Part shown: in pieces, positions 1 to 8,926 of the stretch
How positions within the stretch are numbered: the stretch's first letter is position 1
How the letters are laid out: each line of letters opens with the position of its first letter
Assembly (NCBI GenBank): GCA_023460085.1
Contig: JAEWRI010000029.1
Span: 1-46,523, forward strand
Length of the DNA stretch: 46,523 bases
Direction of reading: 5' to 3'
DNA from: Bacillota bacterium
Lineage (GTDB): Bacteria > Bacillota > Clostridia > Christensenellales > SZUA-584
The notes under the pieces: generated by a model
The model's database searches: none
Told to the model about the DNA's origin: nothing
What the model saw: only the letters and a program-made list of their open reading frames with translations
Program-made: the position numbers and the translations under genes

Positions 1-166
1 TGGGATCATACCTGGCACATCATGCCATCAGGAATAAAATATTGTTTATCCCTTACTATTTCCTTTTCATGAATCTAAACGTATTTAAAGGTGCGGCTTA
101 CCTCAGAAGATTCGAAGGAAATGCCGCTTGGGAAAAAGCCAGGAGAAACAAATAACGCCATCTGAT

Positions 167-2398
167 ATGAAAACGAAACGTCTATTGCATGATAATAGTC
201 AGGCTGCCCGATTACTGGAAATGATGACTGATACCCTGCTGTTGGTGAAGAACGACGGCACCTGCGTCGACATGATTGTCAAAACCGCGAACAATCCTTA
301 CGTCAATGAGGAGGGGACGCTGCTGGGAAAGAATATTTTTGATTGCTTCCCGCAGGAAACCCTTATGGATCTGAGACCGGCTATCGAGCACGTCGCCCGC
401 ACCGGCGAGCTCTCCAATGCCAACTACGATCTTCCCGCTCCTGAGAAGATGTTCTATTTCAAATGCATCATCCAGAAATATGACGAGGAGCATCTGCTGC
501 TGCAATACCGTGATATCACTCAGCGCAGCCAGATGAAGCTGAGATTGCAACTGGCCAACGAACGTTTGCAGGAAACCGGAAGGGCAGCAAAGATAGGATA
601 CTGGAGCTACAACCAATCCACCAGATTGCTTTACTACGAAGGATATGTAGGCATATCCCTTGAAACCCGTGAGGAAGTGGTCATTCCCCTGTCTGAATAC
701 ATGGAAAATGTGTACCACGAAGACAGGGAGAGGATTGAGAATTATTTGACCAATCCCAACTGTGATGTGGATACATACGACTACAGGGTTGTAAAGGATA
801 AGATCTATTATGTGCGCACAAAGATTATCAACAGATATCTAGATCGAAACGGTGACCAAATAGTTGATGGCTACACTCAGAATATCGATGATATCGTATC
901 CAACTGGGATCGTTTGAAAATGATTACTCTGGCGGTCAACAATACCAACGAAAGCATCTTTGCAGCCAAGTTGGATGGTACACTCATTTTTGCCAATCAG
1001 CTGTGCCGATTGATGAATCATATTCCCGAATCTGCTGATATCAGCAACTTGAAAGCTTATGAAGTACTGGATAACTTCAAGGAGGTAAATAAATGGAGTC
1101 TGTTCCTGAAATCCCTGCGTGCAAACGACAACTCACTGAAGTTTCTCTGTAACCACCACTACCCCGATTACGATGTGATCAGTACTGAATGTTCCGCCTT
1201 TATCATCCGTAACGACTACGGTGAAGATATCATCTGGAATCTCGGACGTGACATATCAGAACATGTGCGCTATGAAAACAAGCTCAAGGAGGCGAAAGAG
1301 AAGGCAGAGGAGTCGGACCGCCTGAAATCGGCTTTTCTCTCCAACATGAGCCATGAGATCAGGACTCCACTCAATGCGATCGTTGGCTTTTCGAGAATCA
1401 TGGCGGAAGTGGATGACCACAATGAGCGGATGAAGTTTCACAAAATCATTGAATCAAATAACAATCGGCTGCTGTTGCTGATCAATGAGGTGCTCGACCT
1501 CTCAAGGATCGAATCGGGGACCCTCATTTTCCACTTTTCGGTAGTGAGCATGCATGATCTCTGCCGTGAGATCTTCAGCACCTATCAAATTTATGCTGGA
1601 AGTACCAGTCTCATTCTGGAGATGCCGGAAGAGGATATCTCAATCCGCAGCGATAGAAACCGTCTCACTCAAGTGCTCTCAAACCTGATTGACAATGCCC
1701 TGAAATTTACTCCAAAAGGAAGTATCACCATCGGTTACAGAGTTCAGTTGGAGTGGCTGGAGCTGTTCGTGAATGATACCGGTATCGGCATCCCGGAAGA
1801 TAAACAGGAAAAGGTATTTGAACGGTTTGAGAAGGTGAACAGCTTCGCACAGGGTACAGGACTCGGCCTGCCCATTTGCAAGACCATCCTTGAACGCCTG
1901 GGAGGCGATATAAAGGTGACTTCACAAGTGGGAATAGGCACACAGTTCACCTGTAGGATACCACTGCTGCTTACCGACAGTGCGGATGATGTTTTCAAGG
2001 TGAAACCCCGAAACAGTTCATTGCAGGTGAGTAGGCAAGGGATGAAAAGCACGATTCTCGTGGCAGAGGATGATGAGGATAACTTTGAGTTGATCAATGC
2101 AATGATTGGAAATGATTATTACCTGGTACATGCAAAGGATGGTGACCATGCGATAAGATTGTTCCACTCCATAAACCCGAATCTGATTCTGATGGATATC
2201 AAGATGCCGGTGTTGAACGGGTTGGAGGCAATAAAGGCCATCCGGCAGGAATCTCCTTTCTATCCGCCAATCATCGCCGTGAGCGCCTATGCCTTCGACA
2301 ATGACAGGAAAGAGTTGATGAAGAATGGTTGCAGGGACTTTCTGACGAAACCGATCGATAAGGAGCTTTTGATTGCCACCGTTGACAAATACCTGTAA
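167..2398 (+). CDS. PAS-domain hybrid sensor histidine kinase with C-terminal receiver
   Basis: This is a hybrid two-component sensor that probably autophosphorylates on His and passes phosphate to its own receiver. Three PAS-like regions cover about residues 15-125, 130-245 and 255-370. A helix leads to the HisKA box SHEIRTPLNA (His near residue 396). The ATPase domain shows NALKFTPKG, DTGIGIP and GTGLGLPICK. The receiver starts at ILVAEDDEDN, with the phospho-acceptor Asp near 677 in LMDIKMP and the conserved Lys in TKPID. I see no transmembrane segment or signal peptide, so it is probably cytoplasmic. The frame is open from a TTG at 128, preceded by AAGGAA; I prefer the ATG at 167, but the start is uncertain. 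The stimulus and output are unknown. It converges on another hybrid kinase, which may be functionally linked. Confidence 0.88.
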   Translation: MKTKRLLHDNSQAARLLEMMTDTLLLVKNDGTCVDMIVKTANNPYVNEEGTLLGKNIFDCFPQETLMDLRPAIEHVARTGELSNANYDLPAPEKMFYFKCIIQKYDEEHLLLQYRDITQRSQMKLRLQLANERLQETGRAAKIGYWSYNQSTRLLYYEGYVGISLETREEVVIPLSEYMENVYHEDRERIENYLTNPNCDVDTYDYRVVKDKIYYVRTKIINRYLDRNGDQIVDGYTQNIDDIVSNWDRLKMITLAVNNTNESIFAAKLDGTLIFANQLCRLMNHIPESADISNLKAYEVLDNFKEVNKWSLFLKSLRANDNSLKFLCNHHYPDYDVISTECSAFIIRNDYGEDIIWNLGRDISEHVRYENKLKEAKEKAEESDRLKSAFLSNMSHEIRTPLNAIVGFSRIMAEVDDHNERMKFHKIIESNNNRLLLLINEVLDLSRIESGTLIFHFSVVSMHDLCREIFSTYQIYAGSTSLILEMPEEDISIRSDRNRLTQVLSNLIDNALKFTPKGSITIGYRVQLEWLELFVNDTGIGIPEDKQEKVFERFEKVNSFAQGTGLGLPICKTILERLGGDIKVTSQVGIGTQFTCRIPLLLTDSADDVFKVKPRNSSLQVSRQGMKSTILVAEDDEDNFELINAMIGNDYYLVHAKDGDHAIRLFHSINPNLILMDIKMPVLNGLEAIKAIRQESPFYPPIIAVSAYAFDNDRKELMKNGCRDFLTKPIDKELLIATVDKYL

Positions 2399-2414
2399 CA
2401 AGTGACAGGTGCAC

Positions 2415-2436
2415 GGAGGAGTCCTCATTCTCCTCC
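2415..2436. terminator. possible hairpin between convergent signalling genes
   Basis: A 7-bp inverted repeat (GGAGGAG at 2415-2421, CTCCTCC at 2430-2436) lies in the short gap between the two convergent genes. No T-run follows directly on either strand, so it may be a weak or Rho-assisted terminator, or simply chance. Confidence 0.3.
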
Positions 2437-2450
2437 ACCGGGAATCAGGA

Positions 2451-3584
2451 TCACTTTTTTAAAGCGGGGAGTGCAAAACCAAAAGTGGAGCCCTCCCCCT
2501 CTTTTGATTGAAAGAAGAAACGACCGTTGTTCAGTTTCACAAAATTGTTCACCAGAAGCAATCCAAGCCCCGATCCAGATTCATGATCCGTGCCAAAGGT
2601 GGTATACTGGGTGCCCACATCAAGAAGTTTACACTGGTCCTCCTCACTGATGCCACAGCCCCGGTCCATCACTTTGTAAATGACCTCCCCCTTTTCAGTT
2701 TCCAGTTTTACCTCAATTTCACTATCCCGATAACTGTATTTGATGGCATTACTGATCAGGTTCCGCATCACGGTTTTAATCATGTCGATGTCCACCTCTA
2801 CATCAGTCTCTTCTTTTGCTGTTGATACATATCGGATGCTGATGTGCTTGTTCGCTGCAAGGATTGAGGCTGTTTCTACCTCAGCTTCGATCAGCTCGGC
2901 CAGGTTGAATGGTTGTTTGATCGCTTCCAGTTTGCCCAGTTGTGCCTTGGTCCACTTCAGCAGGTTGTCGAGTAACCTGAACAGCTGTTCCGATACCTCG
3001 TTGGCATTTTGTATCGACTCCAGGACTTCCGGCCGGATCACGCTATCCTCTTTTAGCTGGATGGACAAGACGTTCAGTATCATCTTTATGGTTGACATCG
3101 GCATCCGCAAGTCATGTGCAATTACAGAATACAAGGCATCCCTGCCGGCGATGGTCTTTTCCAGCTCTGCTTTCTGATGTTCAATGGTTCGCTTGGCTTC
3201 CAACAAAGAGAGTTGATGACGTACGCGTACCAGCAACTCCTCCTTGTTGAACGGCTTGGTAATGTAGTCATCTGCACCCAGTTGAAATCCCTTCACAATA
3301 TCGTTGGGAGAATTTAGTGCAGTGAGAAATATGATGGGTATGTCCATGTGATCAGGATGCTCCTTAAGCAGTTTTGCCATTGTAAAACCATCGGTGCCGG
3401 GCATCAGGATATCCAGCAAAATCAAATCAGGCTTATTTTCTTTGACCTGTTCCACTGCTTCTTCTGCATTTTGTGCTGTGAACACATGTAAACCGGATTG
3501 CTCCAGCATCATTTGCAACAATAGCGTATTGGTCGGGATATCATCAACTGCCAATATCCTGTATTTTGAAAAATCAATTTCCAT
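2451..3584 (-). CDS. receiver-first hybrid histidine kinase (REC-HisKA-HATPase)
   Basis: This 377-residue protein has the receiver first: residues 8-120 with acidic pocket DD, phospho-Asp 58 (LILLDILMP) and Lys 110 (TKPFN). A short helical linker follows, then HisKA with IAHDLRMP (His 157). The ATPase domain has NLISNAIKYS, DRGCGISEED and GSGLGLLLV. It has no membrane segment. The order means the receiver can control the kinase, so it probably works inside a phosphorelay rather than sensing the outside directly. No DNA-binding output domain is present. It converges with the PAS hybrid kinase; a partnership is inferred only from position. The ATG at 3584 gives a natural receiver N-terminus. 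Confidence 0.87.
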   Translation of the reverse strand: MEIDFSKYRILAVDDIPTNTLLLQMMLEQSGLHVFTAQNAEEAVEQVKENKPDLILLDILMPGTDGFTMAKLLKEHPDHMDIPIIFLTALNSPNDIVKGFQLGADDYITKPFNKEELLVRVRHQLSLLEAKRTIEHQKAELEKTIAGRDALYSVIAHDLRMPMSTIKMILNVLSIQLKEDSVIRPEVLESIQNANEVSEQLFRLLDNLLKWTKAQLGKLEAIKQPFNLAELIEAEVETASILAANKHISIRYVSTAKEETDVEVDIDMIKTVMRNLISNAIKYSYRDSEIEVKLETEKGEVIYKVMDRGCGISEEDQCKLLDVGTQYTTFGTDHESGSGLGLLLVNNFVKLNNGRFFFQSKEGEGSTFGFALPALKK

Positions 3585-3775
3585 ATCGTCTTTACCAGAA
3601 ATGTTTGATCGATGAGAGATTTGTTACTTCTGAAATGTTTTAATTAGTGAGGAAACAGTTAAATCCGCTTCTCAATGTCTCCACAAAATATCTAATCATG
3701 CATCTCTATGTTGAACAGGGACTGATAACTGGGGAAACAATATTTTTGATGTAAGAGGAATCTTGTTGCCAACAC

Positions 3776-3783
3776 CAAAGTTA
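3776..3783 (-). promoter_or_regulatory. candidate -7 box for the receiver-first kinase
   Basis: On the minus strand this reads TAACTTTG, matching TAnnTTTG. It would give a leader of about 185 bases. No clear -33 TTTG is seen, so support is modest. Confidence 0.4.
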
Positions 3784-3907
3784 AACATTTTTACCATTTT
3801 GTTTGTTCTGATTTCAGCCTATTTCCCACTCAATTTGTTTTTTTAATTTATTTTACCAATATTTTAGAACGGAAGTTATCCGTTTTCGCGGATTGCCCTT
3901 TTTTTCT

Positions 3908-3915
3908 TATTTTTG
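3908..3915 (+). promoter_or_regulatory. -7 box upstream of the EEP-fold gene
   Basis: TATTTTTG matches TAnnTTTG. The predicted transcript start is about 30 bases before the ATG at 3953. A TTTCG sequence 19 bases upstream could be a degenerate -33 element. Confidence 0.55.
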
Positions 3916-3952
3916 CAGTGGGAGCTGTTTTTATCCATCACCTTAACTGAAA

Positions 3953-5026
3953 ATGGGCAGAGTTGTTTTTTTTAATTTCCTCCAGTTCGTGTGGGGTTTG
4001 TTGAGCTTTATCCCTGCACTGATGGCGGTGATTGGCTGTTATGTATCTTATCTCCATCCAACACGCAATCCCGCCATACACTGGCTGGGGGTGTTGCTTC
4101 CGCTGATTGTGCTACTGAATGCCCTGATCATGTTTTTCTGGATATGGAAAAGAAGCCCCTGGATGATTGTTCCCATTGCTTCTCTGCTTCTCACCATTCC
4201 CTATCTCGCTGCCGTGTTTCATTGGCCTCTCAGCAAGCCGTCACCCCCGGAGCGAAAAGTAACCGTGGCAACTTACAACATCCGAAACAAGATAGATGAG
4301 AATATATTCCTCGATGCACAACAATTCGCTGGCTTTCTGAACGAAGAAAGTGTGGATCTTATCTGTCTGCAGGAGTTTCCGGCAGATGGGATTGTCAGAG
4401 AGGGACTGATTGTGGAAATCACGAAGAGGCTGCCATATTACCATATTTCGTCACGAAACAGAGAAACACTGGTAGTGGCAATATTTAGCCGATATCCAAT
4501 TCTGGAGGTGGTGCCGGTCCTGTTCGAGGAAGAGACTGATAACTTCTCCATGTGGGTTGATCTGGATCTGGAGGGAGAGAGGGTTAGGGTTTTCAACAAC
4601 CATCTGCAAACAACCAATCTGAACCAAAATAGAGTGCAATTTTCACTTGATATCGGACATACATTGTCCCAAATGAAAAGATTAAAACAGGTGATTGAAG
4701 AAAATGGCAGCATCAGAACACGACAGGCTGATCACATCAGATGCCTGTTGGATGAAAGCCCCTATCCGTTGATCGTCTGTGGCGATTTAAACGCGAACCC
4801 TGCCTCATATACATACAGAACCATTAAAGGTCGCTTGAAGGATAGCTTCCGTGACGTTGGCAAAGGGTATGGCTACACCTATCGTTACCTGAAAAAGCTT
4901 TACAGAATCGATTATATCTTCTACTCTCCCGAGAGTTTTCGGGCCACCCGCTATTTCTCTCCGGAACTGCAGTTTAGCGACCACAAGCCGGTGGTGGTGA
5001 CATTCGATTTTGCACCCAGTGATTAA
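3953..5026 (+). CDS. membrane-anchored endonuclease/exonuclease/phosphatase family protein
   Basis: This 357-residue protein has three hydrophobic segments in about the first 90 residues, then an EEP-fold catalytic domain from about residue 100. Hallmarks of the fold are visible: TYNIRNK near the start, LQEFP with the metal-binding Glu, GDLNANPAS and the C-terminal SDHKPVVV. The family includes DNases, phosphodiesterases and lipid phosphatases that use divalent metal; the substrate cannot be read from sequence. Topology suggests that the enzyme domain is held at the inner membrane. The 3' end overlaps the end of the convergent epimerase gene by four bases. A -7 box supports the chosen start. 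Confidence 0.85.
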   Translation: MGRVVFFNFLQFVWGLLSFIPALMAVIGCYVSYLHPTRNPAIHWLGVLLPLIVLLNALIMFFWIWKRSPWMIVPIASLLLTIPYLAAVFHWPLSKPSPPERKVTVATYNIRNKIDENIFLDAQQFAGFLNEESVDLICLQEFPADGIVREGLIVEITKRLPYYHISSRNRETLVVAIFSRYPILEVVPVLFEEETDNFSMWVDLDLEGERVRVFNNHLQTTNLNQNRVQFSLDIGHTLSQMKRLKQVIEENGSIRTRQADHIRCLLDESPYPLIVCGDLNANPASYTYRTIKGRLKDSFRDVGKGYGYTYRYLKKLYRIDYIFYSPESFRATRYFSPELQFSDHKPVVVTFDFAPSD

Positions 5027-5997
5027 GTGGTGAGGTTCGCTTTTGCTACAAAGGTTTGATGTTTCAGTTTATGCGCGAAGAAGCTGATCATTCTGGTCAA
5101 CCCCTCGTCGAGTCGGATCATTGGCTCCCAGTCAAGCATCTCACGGGCCAGGGTGATATCAGGCTGGCGCTGCTTCGGATCGTCCACCGGAAGCGCTCTG
5201 TAAACAAGCTTTGAAGAAGATCCGGAGAGCAACAGGATGCGCTCTGCAAGCTCCTTGATGGTGAATTCCCTCGGGTTGCCGATGTTGACCGGCCCGGTGA
5301 AGCTCTCATCAGTCTGCATCATTTTCAGCAACCCTTCAATCAGGTCGTCGATGTACTGAAAGCTGCGGGTCTGGCTGCCATCACCGTAGATGGTGATATC
5401 CTGGTTTTGTAGCGCCTGCAGAATAAAATTGGAGATCACCCGCCCATCATCGGGTAACATTCCCGGGCCATAGGTGTTGAAGATACGTACAATCTTGATG
5501 CGTACCTTCTCCTGCCGGTGGTAATCCATGAAAAGAGTCTCGGCGCATCGCTTCCCCTCGTCGTAACAGGAGCGTGGCCCTACGGTGTTTACATTCCCCC
5601 AATAATGCTCCGGTTGAGGGTGTACAAGCGGATCACCATAGATCTCGCTGGTAGAGGCTAACAGAACCTTTGAACGGTGCTTCTTGGCCATGCCCAACAC
5701 ATTGTATGAACCCAACACCGAGATCTTCATGGTCTTGATCGGATCACGCTGGTAGTGTATCGGCGACGCCGGACAGGCCAGATGGTATATCTCATCTACA
5801 GGATCAATGCGGTAGGAGTGCATGATGTCATGTTCAACCAATTCAAAAAGATCATTCTCTATCAAATGAGCAATGTTCTCTTTTCGCCCTGTGAGAAAAT
5901 TATCCAGACAGATTACCCTGTTACCTTCTCTCAATAGTCTTTCACATAAATGCGACCCAATAAAACCGGCACCTCCGGTTACCAAAATTCGCTTCAT
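5023..5997 (-). CDS. NAD-dependent epimerase/dehydratase, UDP-glucuronate decarboxylase type
   Basis: This 324-residue short-chain dehydrogenase starts with the dinucleotide-binding motif GGAGFIGSHL and has the catalytic pair in SCYDEGKR (YxxxK) with STSEIYG upstream. The segments LDNFLTGRKENI, HLACPASPIHY and RIFNTYGPGM are typical of the UDP-glucuronic acid decarboxylase (UXS) branch, which makes UDP-xylose for surface polysaccharides. No other glycan genes flank it, so the pathway is inferred from the family. It has no membrane segment, unlike some eukaryotic members. A related dTDP-glucose or UDP-sugar epimerase role is possible but less likely. Confidence 0.87.
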   Translation of the reverse strand: MKRILVTGGAGFIGSHLCERLLREGNRVICLDNFLTGRKENIAHLIENDLFELVEHDIMHSYRIDPVDEIYHLACPASPIHYQRDPIKTMKISVLGSYNVLGMAKKHRSKVLLASTSEIYGDPLVHPQPEHYWGNVNTVGPRSCYDEGKRCAETLFMDYHRQEKVRIKIVRIFNTYGPGMLPDDGRVISNFILQALQNQDITIYGDGSQTRSFQYIDDLIEGLLKMMQTDESFTGPVNIGNPREFTIKELAERILLLSGSSSKLVYRALPVDDPKQRQPDITLAREMLDWEPMIRLDEGLTRMISFFAHKLKHQTFVAKANLTT

Positions 5998-6414
5998 CTA
6001 TTCAATTTTCAGATTGGTTTGTAAAACTATACATTTTTTTAAAATAATTCACGATCTGGTGCTACTATTTAATTGAATACGCAACTATTCTGTGGTTTTT
6101 GTTGTCATTCTTTCCATTTATAGTTTCTTTTTACATTTTCTATAACAATAATAACTGCTTATTGGTCTTTCACATGATCTTTTATTGCTTCTGATTACAA
6201 TCATTTACCATGATTTGAGTGAAATATCAGAAATTGGTTTTCCCCTCCCCATAAAGATGACAACTTAACATTCGAATAGCTTTTCAGGAGTCATAAAGAC
6301 AGAGAAAATAAAATAAAAACAATAAAAAGTAAATAAAAATGTTTGGAATAAAACAAAATGATTATATTTGCAGCGTGAATATTGCATTATGTCTAATTAA
6401 ATTGTTTCTAGGTT
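5998..6414. other. AT-rich intergenic region, no gene seen
   Basis: About 417 bases of strongly AT-rich sequence lie between the leftward epimerase and the rightward ammonium operon. The right end holds the operon promoter, listed separately. The rest has no ORF with coding character, no clear hairpin and no recognisable RNA. Confidence 0.6.
6342..6370 (+). promoter_or_regulatory. promoter of the torF-like/P-II/amt operon
   Basis: A -33-like TTTG at 6342-6345 and the -7 box TATATTTG at 6363-6370 are separated by 17 bases, slightly short for the Bacteroidota consensus. The transcript start would fall about 40 bases before the first gene. No sigma-54 type -24/-12 site was noticed. Confidence 0.6.
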
Positions 6415-7083
6415 ATGAAAATGAAAATCATTGTTGTAATGGCGTTGCTTTCTGCAACCTGGAGTCTCCCGGCGCAGGAGACTGAATCGAAATGGACGGC
6501 CGGAGCTGATCTGGTCAGTTCGTACGTCTGGAGAGGGCTCTACCTGTCGAATGCGGCGGTACAGCCCTCACTTGTATTTGAATCGGGTGGCTTTACCGCA
6601 GGTGCATGGGGTTCTGCCTCCTTCGACGGTGTGCTGGAGGCTGATCTGTTTCTCGGTTACACCTTCGGTTTTGGGTTGTCGATGGGGGTGACTGACTACT
6701 ATTTCCCCTCTCTGGAGGGTGGGAATGACTATTTTGAGACAGGAAAAGATACCGGAGCCCATATATTCGAGTTGAACGGCGGCTATGAGGTGGCCGGCCT
6801 GAGCTTCTCTGCCAATTATGTGCTGAATGAGGCGGGTGGCGCCGGTTCGGCTGGCGGTGACAAGTACTTCGAAGTGGCATATACCTTTGGGGATGTTGCT
6901 ATCTTCGCAGGTGGGGGCGACGGGTTGCAATCGCTCAGTGGTGACTTCGCCATCACCAACGTCGGCATCAGTGCGACCAAAGAGTTGCAGATCACCCCCT
7001 CCTTCACGCTTCCCCTCACCTGCAGTGCCATCTTCAACCCTGACAGGGAGAAGTTCTACCTCGTTGCAGCACTCAGCTTCTGA
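6415..7083 (+). CDS. TorF-like putative outer-membrane porin
   Basis: This 222-residue protein has a signal peptide of about 20 residues ending near LPAQE. Alternating aromatic and small residues follow, typical of a small beta-barrel. The segments SYVWRGLYLSNAAVQPSL and FEVAYTFGDVAIFAGGGDG resemble the TorF putative porin family, and the last residue is Phe, as in many outer-membrane barrels. It is first in an operon with a P-II protein and an Amt channel, which suggests that it helps nitrogen compounds cross the outer membrane; that role is inferred from context. Family members are found beside ammonium genes in other bacteria. Confidence 0.75.
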   Translation: MKMKIIVVMALLSATWSLPAQETESKWTAGADLVSSYVWRGLYLSNAAVQPSLVFESGGFTAGAWGSASFDGVLEADLFLGYTFGFGLSMGVTDYYFPSLEGGNDYFETGKDTGAHIFELNGGYEVAGLSFSANYVLNEAGGAGSAGGDKYFEVAYTFGDVAIFAGGGDGLQSLSGDFAITNVGISATKELQITPSFTLPLTCSAIFNPDREKFYLVAALSF

Positions 7084-7173
7084 AGGAGTCGAGTCTGACA
7101 ATCAACATCCAGAATCAATGCGAACAACCCTCCCCGATCAAGGGAGTAGGTATCACTATTAAATATTACTCGT

Positions 7174-7527
7174 ATGAACATGAAGAAAATTGAAGCGATC
7201 ATCCGCAAATCGCAACTCGATGAGGTGGTAGAAGCCCTTCACGAGATCGGCATCGACTTCCTCACCTACTGGGAGGTCACCGGCGTCGGCAACGAACGTT
7301 CAAGCTCCATCTACCGTTCCACCGTCTATGAAACAAGGCTCATTGAACGGATACATATCTCCTTCGTATGCCGGGAGATCTATGTTGACACCTCCTGTCA
7401 GGCCATCATCAATGCAGCCCGAACAGGCGAGATGGGCGACGGCAAGATCTTTATCTCCCCTGTGGAGGAATCCATCAGGATCAGAACAGGCGAAACCGGT
7501 CCCGAATCATTGTATATCAAAGAATAA
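7174..7527 (+). CDS. P-II family nitrogen regulator with a divergent T-loop
   Basis: P-II proteins are small trimeric signal proteins that bind ATP, ADP and 2-oxoglutarate and gate Amt channels. This 117-residue protein keeps the family core: the N-terminal IEAIIRKSQLDEVVEAL, the B-loop TGEMGDGKIFI and the C-loop RIRTGE. The T-loop is unusual. Where E. coli GlnB has GFGRQKG, it reads GVGNERSSS, apparently one residue shorter and without the Gln used in MgATP/2-oxoglutarate binding. The Lys at position 58 of GlnB (FLPK) is replaced in LIER. The two Tyr of YRxxxY are kept. It lies 13 bases before amt, so it is probably that channel's regulator. The start could also be the Met at 7180. Confidence 0.88.
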   Translation: MNMKKIEAIIRKSQLDEVVEALHEIGIDFLTYWEVTGVGNERSSSIYRSTVYETRLIERIHISFVCREIYVDTSCQAIINAARTGEMGDGKIFISPVEESIRIRTGETGPESLYIKE

Positions 7528-7540
7528 AAAACGAATCATT

Positions 7541-8770
7541 ATGGATACGATCACAACCACATATGCACTTAACACTTTCTGGGTACTGTTCGCAGCAGTA
7601 CTGGTCTTCTTCATGCAGACCGGCTTTGCACTCGTGGAAGCGGGTTTCTCCCGCACAAAGAACACCACCAACATCCTCTTCAAGAACCTGATGGATTTCT
7701 GTATGGGATCCATCGCCTTCTGGCTCATCGGCTACGGCATCATGTATGGTGTAGGAAGCGGATTCTTCGGCGAACTGGAGATCTTCTCGAAGGTGAACCA
7801 CGCCCTGGAGCTGGGTATCCCCAACAGCGCCTTCTTTATCTTTCAGCTGGTCTTTGCCGCCACCGCCGCCACCATCGTCTCCGGTGCCATGGCTGAGCGG
7901 ACCAAATTTAAAGCCTACCTGCTCTACAGCGTGGCCATCTCGGCCCTTATCTATCCGATCTCCGGCCACTGGGTATGGGGCGGCGGCTGGCTCTCGCAGC
8001 TCTCTATCCCCTTCCACGATTTTGCCGGATCCACGGTGGTGCACTCCATGGGTGGATGGCTCGCCTTCATTGGCGCAGCCTTTTTGGGTCCCCGCATCGG
8101 GAAGTACAAGAAGGGAAAGATACATGCCATCCCGGGTCACAGTCTCACCCTGGCGGCTCTGGGTGTCTTCATCCTCTGGCTCGGTTGGTTTGGCTTCAAC
8201 CCCGGCTCAACGCTGGGACTGGGTGACCCCGACCTGGTGGCGCACATCTTCCTGACCACCAACGGTGCCGCCGCAGCAGGCGGGATCGCCACGCTGATCA
8301 CCACCTGGCTCCGCTACGGCAAACCCACCTTCAGCATGACCCTCAACGGCGTGCTGGCGGGACTGGTTGCCATCACCGCCGGCTGTGACGTGGTCACTCC
8401 CGCTGGAGCGATCCTTATCGGACTGATGGCAGGGGTGCTGGTGGTCTTCTCGGTGGAGTTCATCGACAGGAAGCTGAAGGTGGATGATCCGGTGGGTGCT
8501 GTCTCGGTGCACGGTGTCTGTGGTGCCTTCGGTACCCTGATGGTGGGCCTGTTTTCTGCCGATGCTGCCTTGCCCGGACTCTTCTATGGCGGCAGTGCCG
8601 GCGTATTGGTCAGTCAGGCAATCGGTGTTCTGGCCATCGCGGCATGGGCAGCCATCGCCGGAAGTGCCCTCTTTGTAACCCTCAAGTATACAATTGGTAT
8701 ACGTGTCAGCAGCCGGGAAGAGGAGATCGGGCTCGACTATTTCGAGCATGGCGAGAAAGCCTACAACTAA
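7541..8770 (+). CDS. amt: ammonium transporter (Amt family)
   Basis: This 409-residue inner-membrane channel has about eleven hydrophobic helices. It carries the family signatures AGFSRTKNTTNIL, FHDFAGSTVVHSMGG and VHGVCGAFGTL. The two pore histidines are at about residues 168 and 324. The start is the ATG at 7541, just after the P-II stop; the frame is open further upstream but that part overlaps the P-II gene and does not resemble Amt. There is no obvious cleavable signal peptide, and the N-terminal helix begins at once (NTFWVLFAAVLVFF). A strong terminator follows at 8797-8827, closing the porin/P-II/Amt operon. Ammonium uptake under nitrogen limitation is the family role. Confidence 0.95.
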   Translation: MDTITTTYALNTFWVLFAAVLVFFMQTGFALVEAGFSRTKNTTNILFKNLMDFCMGSIAFWLIGYGIMYGVGSGFFGELEIFSKVNHALELGIPNSAFFIFQLVFAATAATIVSGAMAERTKFKAYLLYSVAISALIYPISGHWVWGGGWLSQLSIPFHDFAGSTVVHSMGGWLAFIGAAFLGPRIGKYKKGKIHAIPGHSLTLAALGVFILWLGWFGFNPGSTLGLGDPDLVAHIFLTTNGAAAAGGIATLITTWLRYGKPTFSMTLNGVLAGLVAITAGCDVVTPAGAILIGLMAGVLVVFSVEFIDRKLKVDDPVGAVSVHGVCGAFGTLMVGLFSADAALPGLFYGGSAGVLVSQAIGVLAIAAWAAIAGSALFVTLKYTIGIRVSSREEEIGLDYFEHGEKAYN

Positions 8771-8796
8771 TCTTTCTATTTTTGATGAACCATCAA

Positions 8797-8827
8797 GGGG
8801 GTGATACTACGGGTGTCATCCCCTTTT
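8797..8827 (+). terminator. Rho-independent terminator of the amt operon
   Basis: A stem of about ten pairs including two G-U pairs (8797-8806 with 8814-8823), a 7-base loop and four T residues follow amt by 26 bases. Confidence 0.75.
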
Positions 8828-8884
8828 CTGTTCATAATCAGTAGTTATCGCCCGGAATAGGATTTTTTTTCGATTAATTATTAC

Positions 8885-8892
8885 TAATTTTG
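8885..8892 (+). promoter_or_regulatory. orphan -7 box before the S9 peptidase remnant
   Basis: TAATTTTG matches TAnnTTTG. It sits about 40 bases before the broken reading frame begins, so it is probably the surviving promoter of the ancestral peptidase gene. Confidence 0.5.
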
Positions 8893-8926
8893 CCATAGTT
8901 GGTCTCAACTGTTGGATTCATTATAA

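Larger units (their letters stand above)
3585..3952. other. AT-rich divergent intergenic region with promoters
   Basis: This non-coding stretch separates the receiver-first kinase (leftward) from the EEP-fold protein (rightward). It is rich in A and T. I can support one -7 box for each direction, listed separately. I see no RNA gene or convincing small ORF. Confidence 0.6.

Noticed and set aside
1..166. Short ORF starting at ATG 121 before the PAS kinase
   Set aside because: It is only 14 codons and overlaps the kinase frame; there is no sign of a leader peptide function.
7328..7540. N-terminal extension of the Amt frame
   Set aside because: It overlaps the P-II gene in another frame, and the Amt family N-terminus begins at the ATG at 7541.
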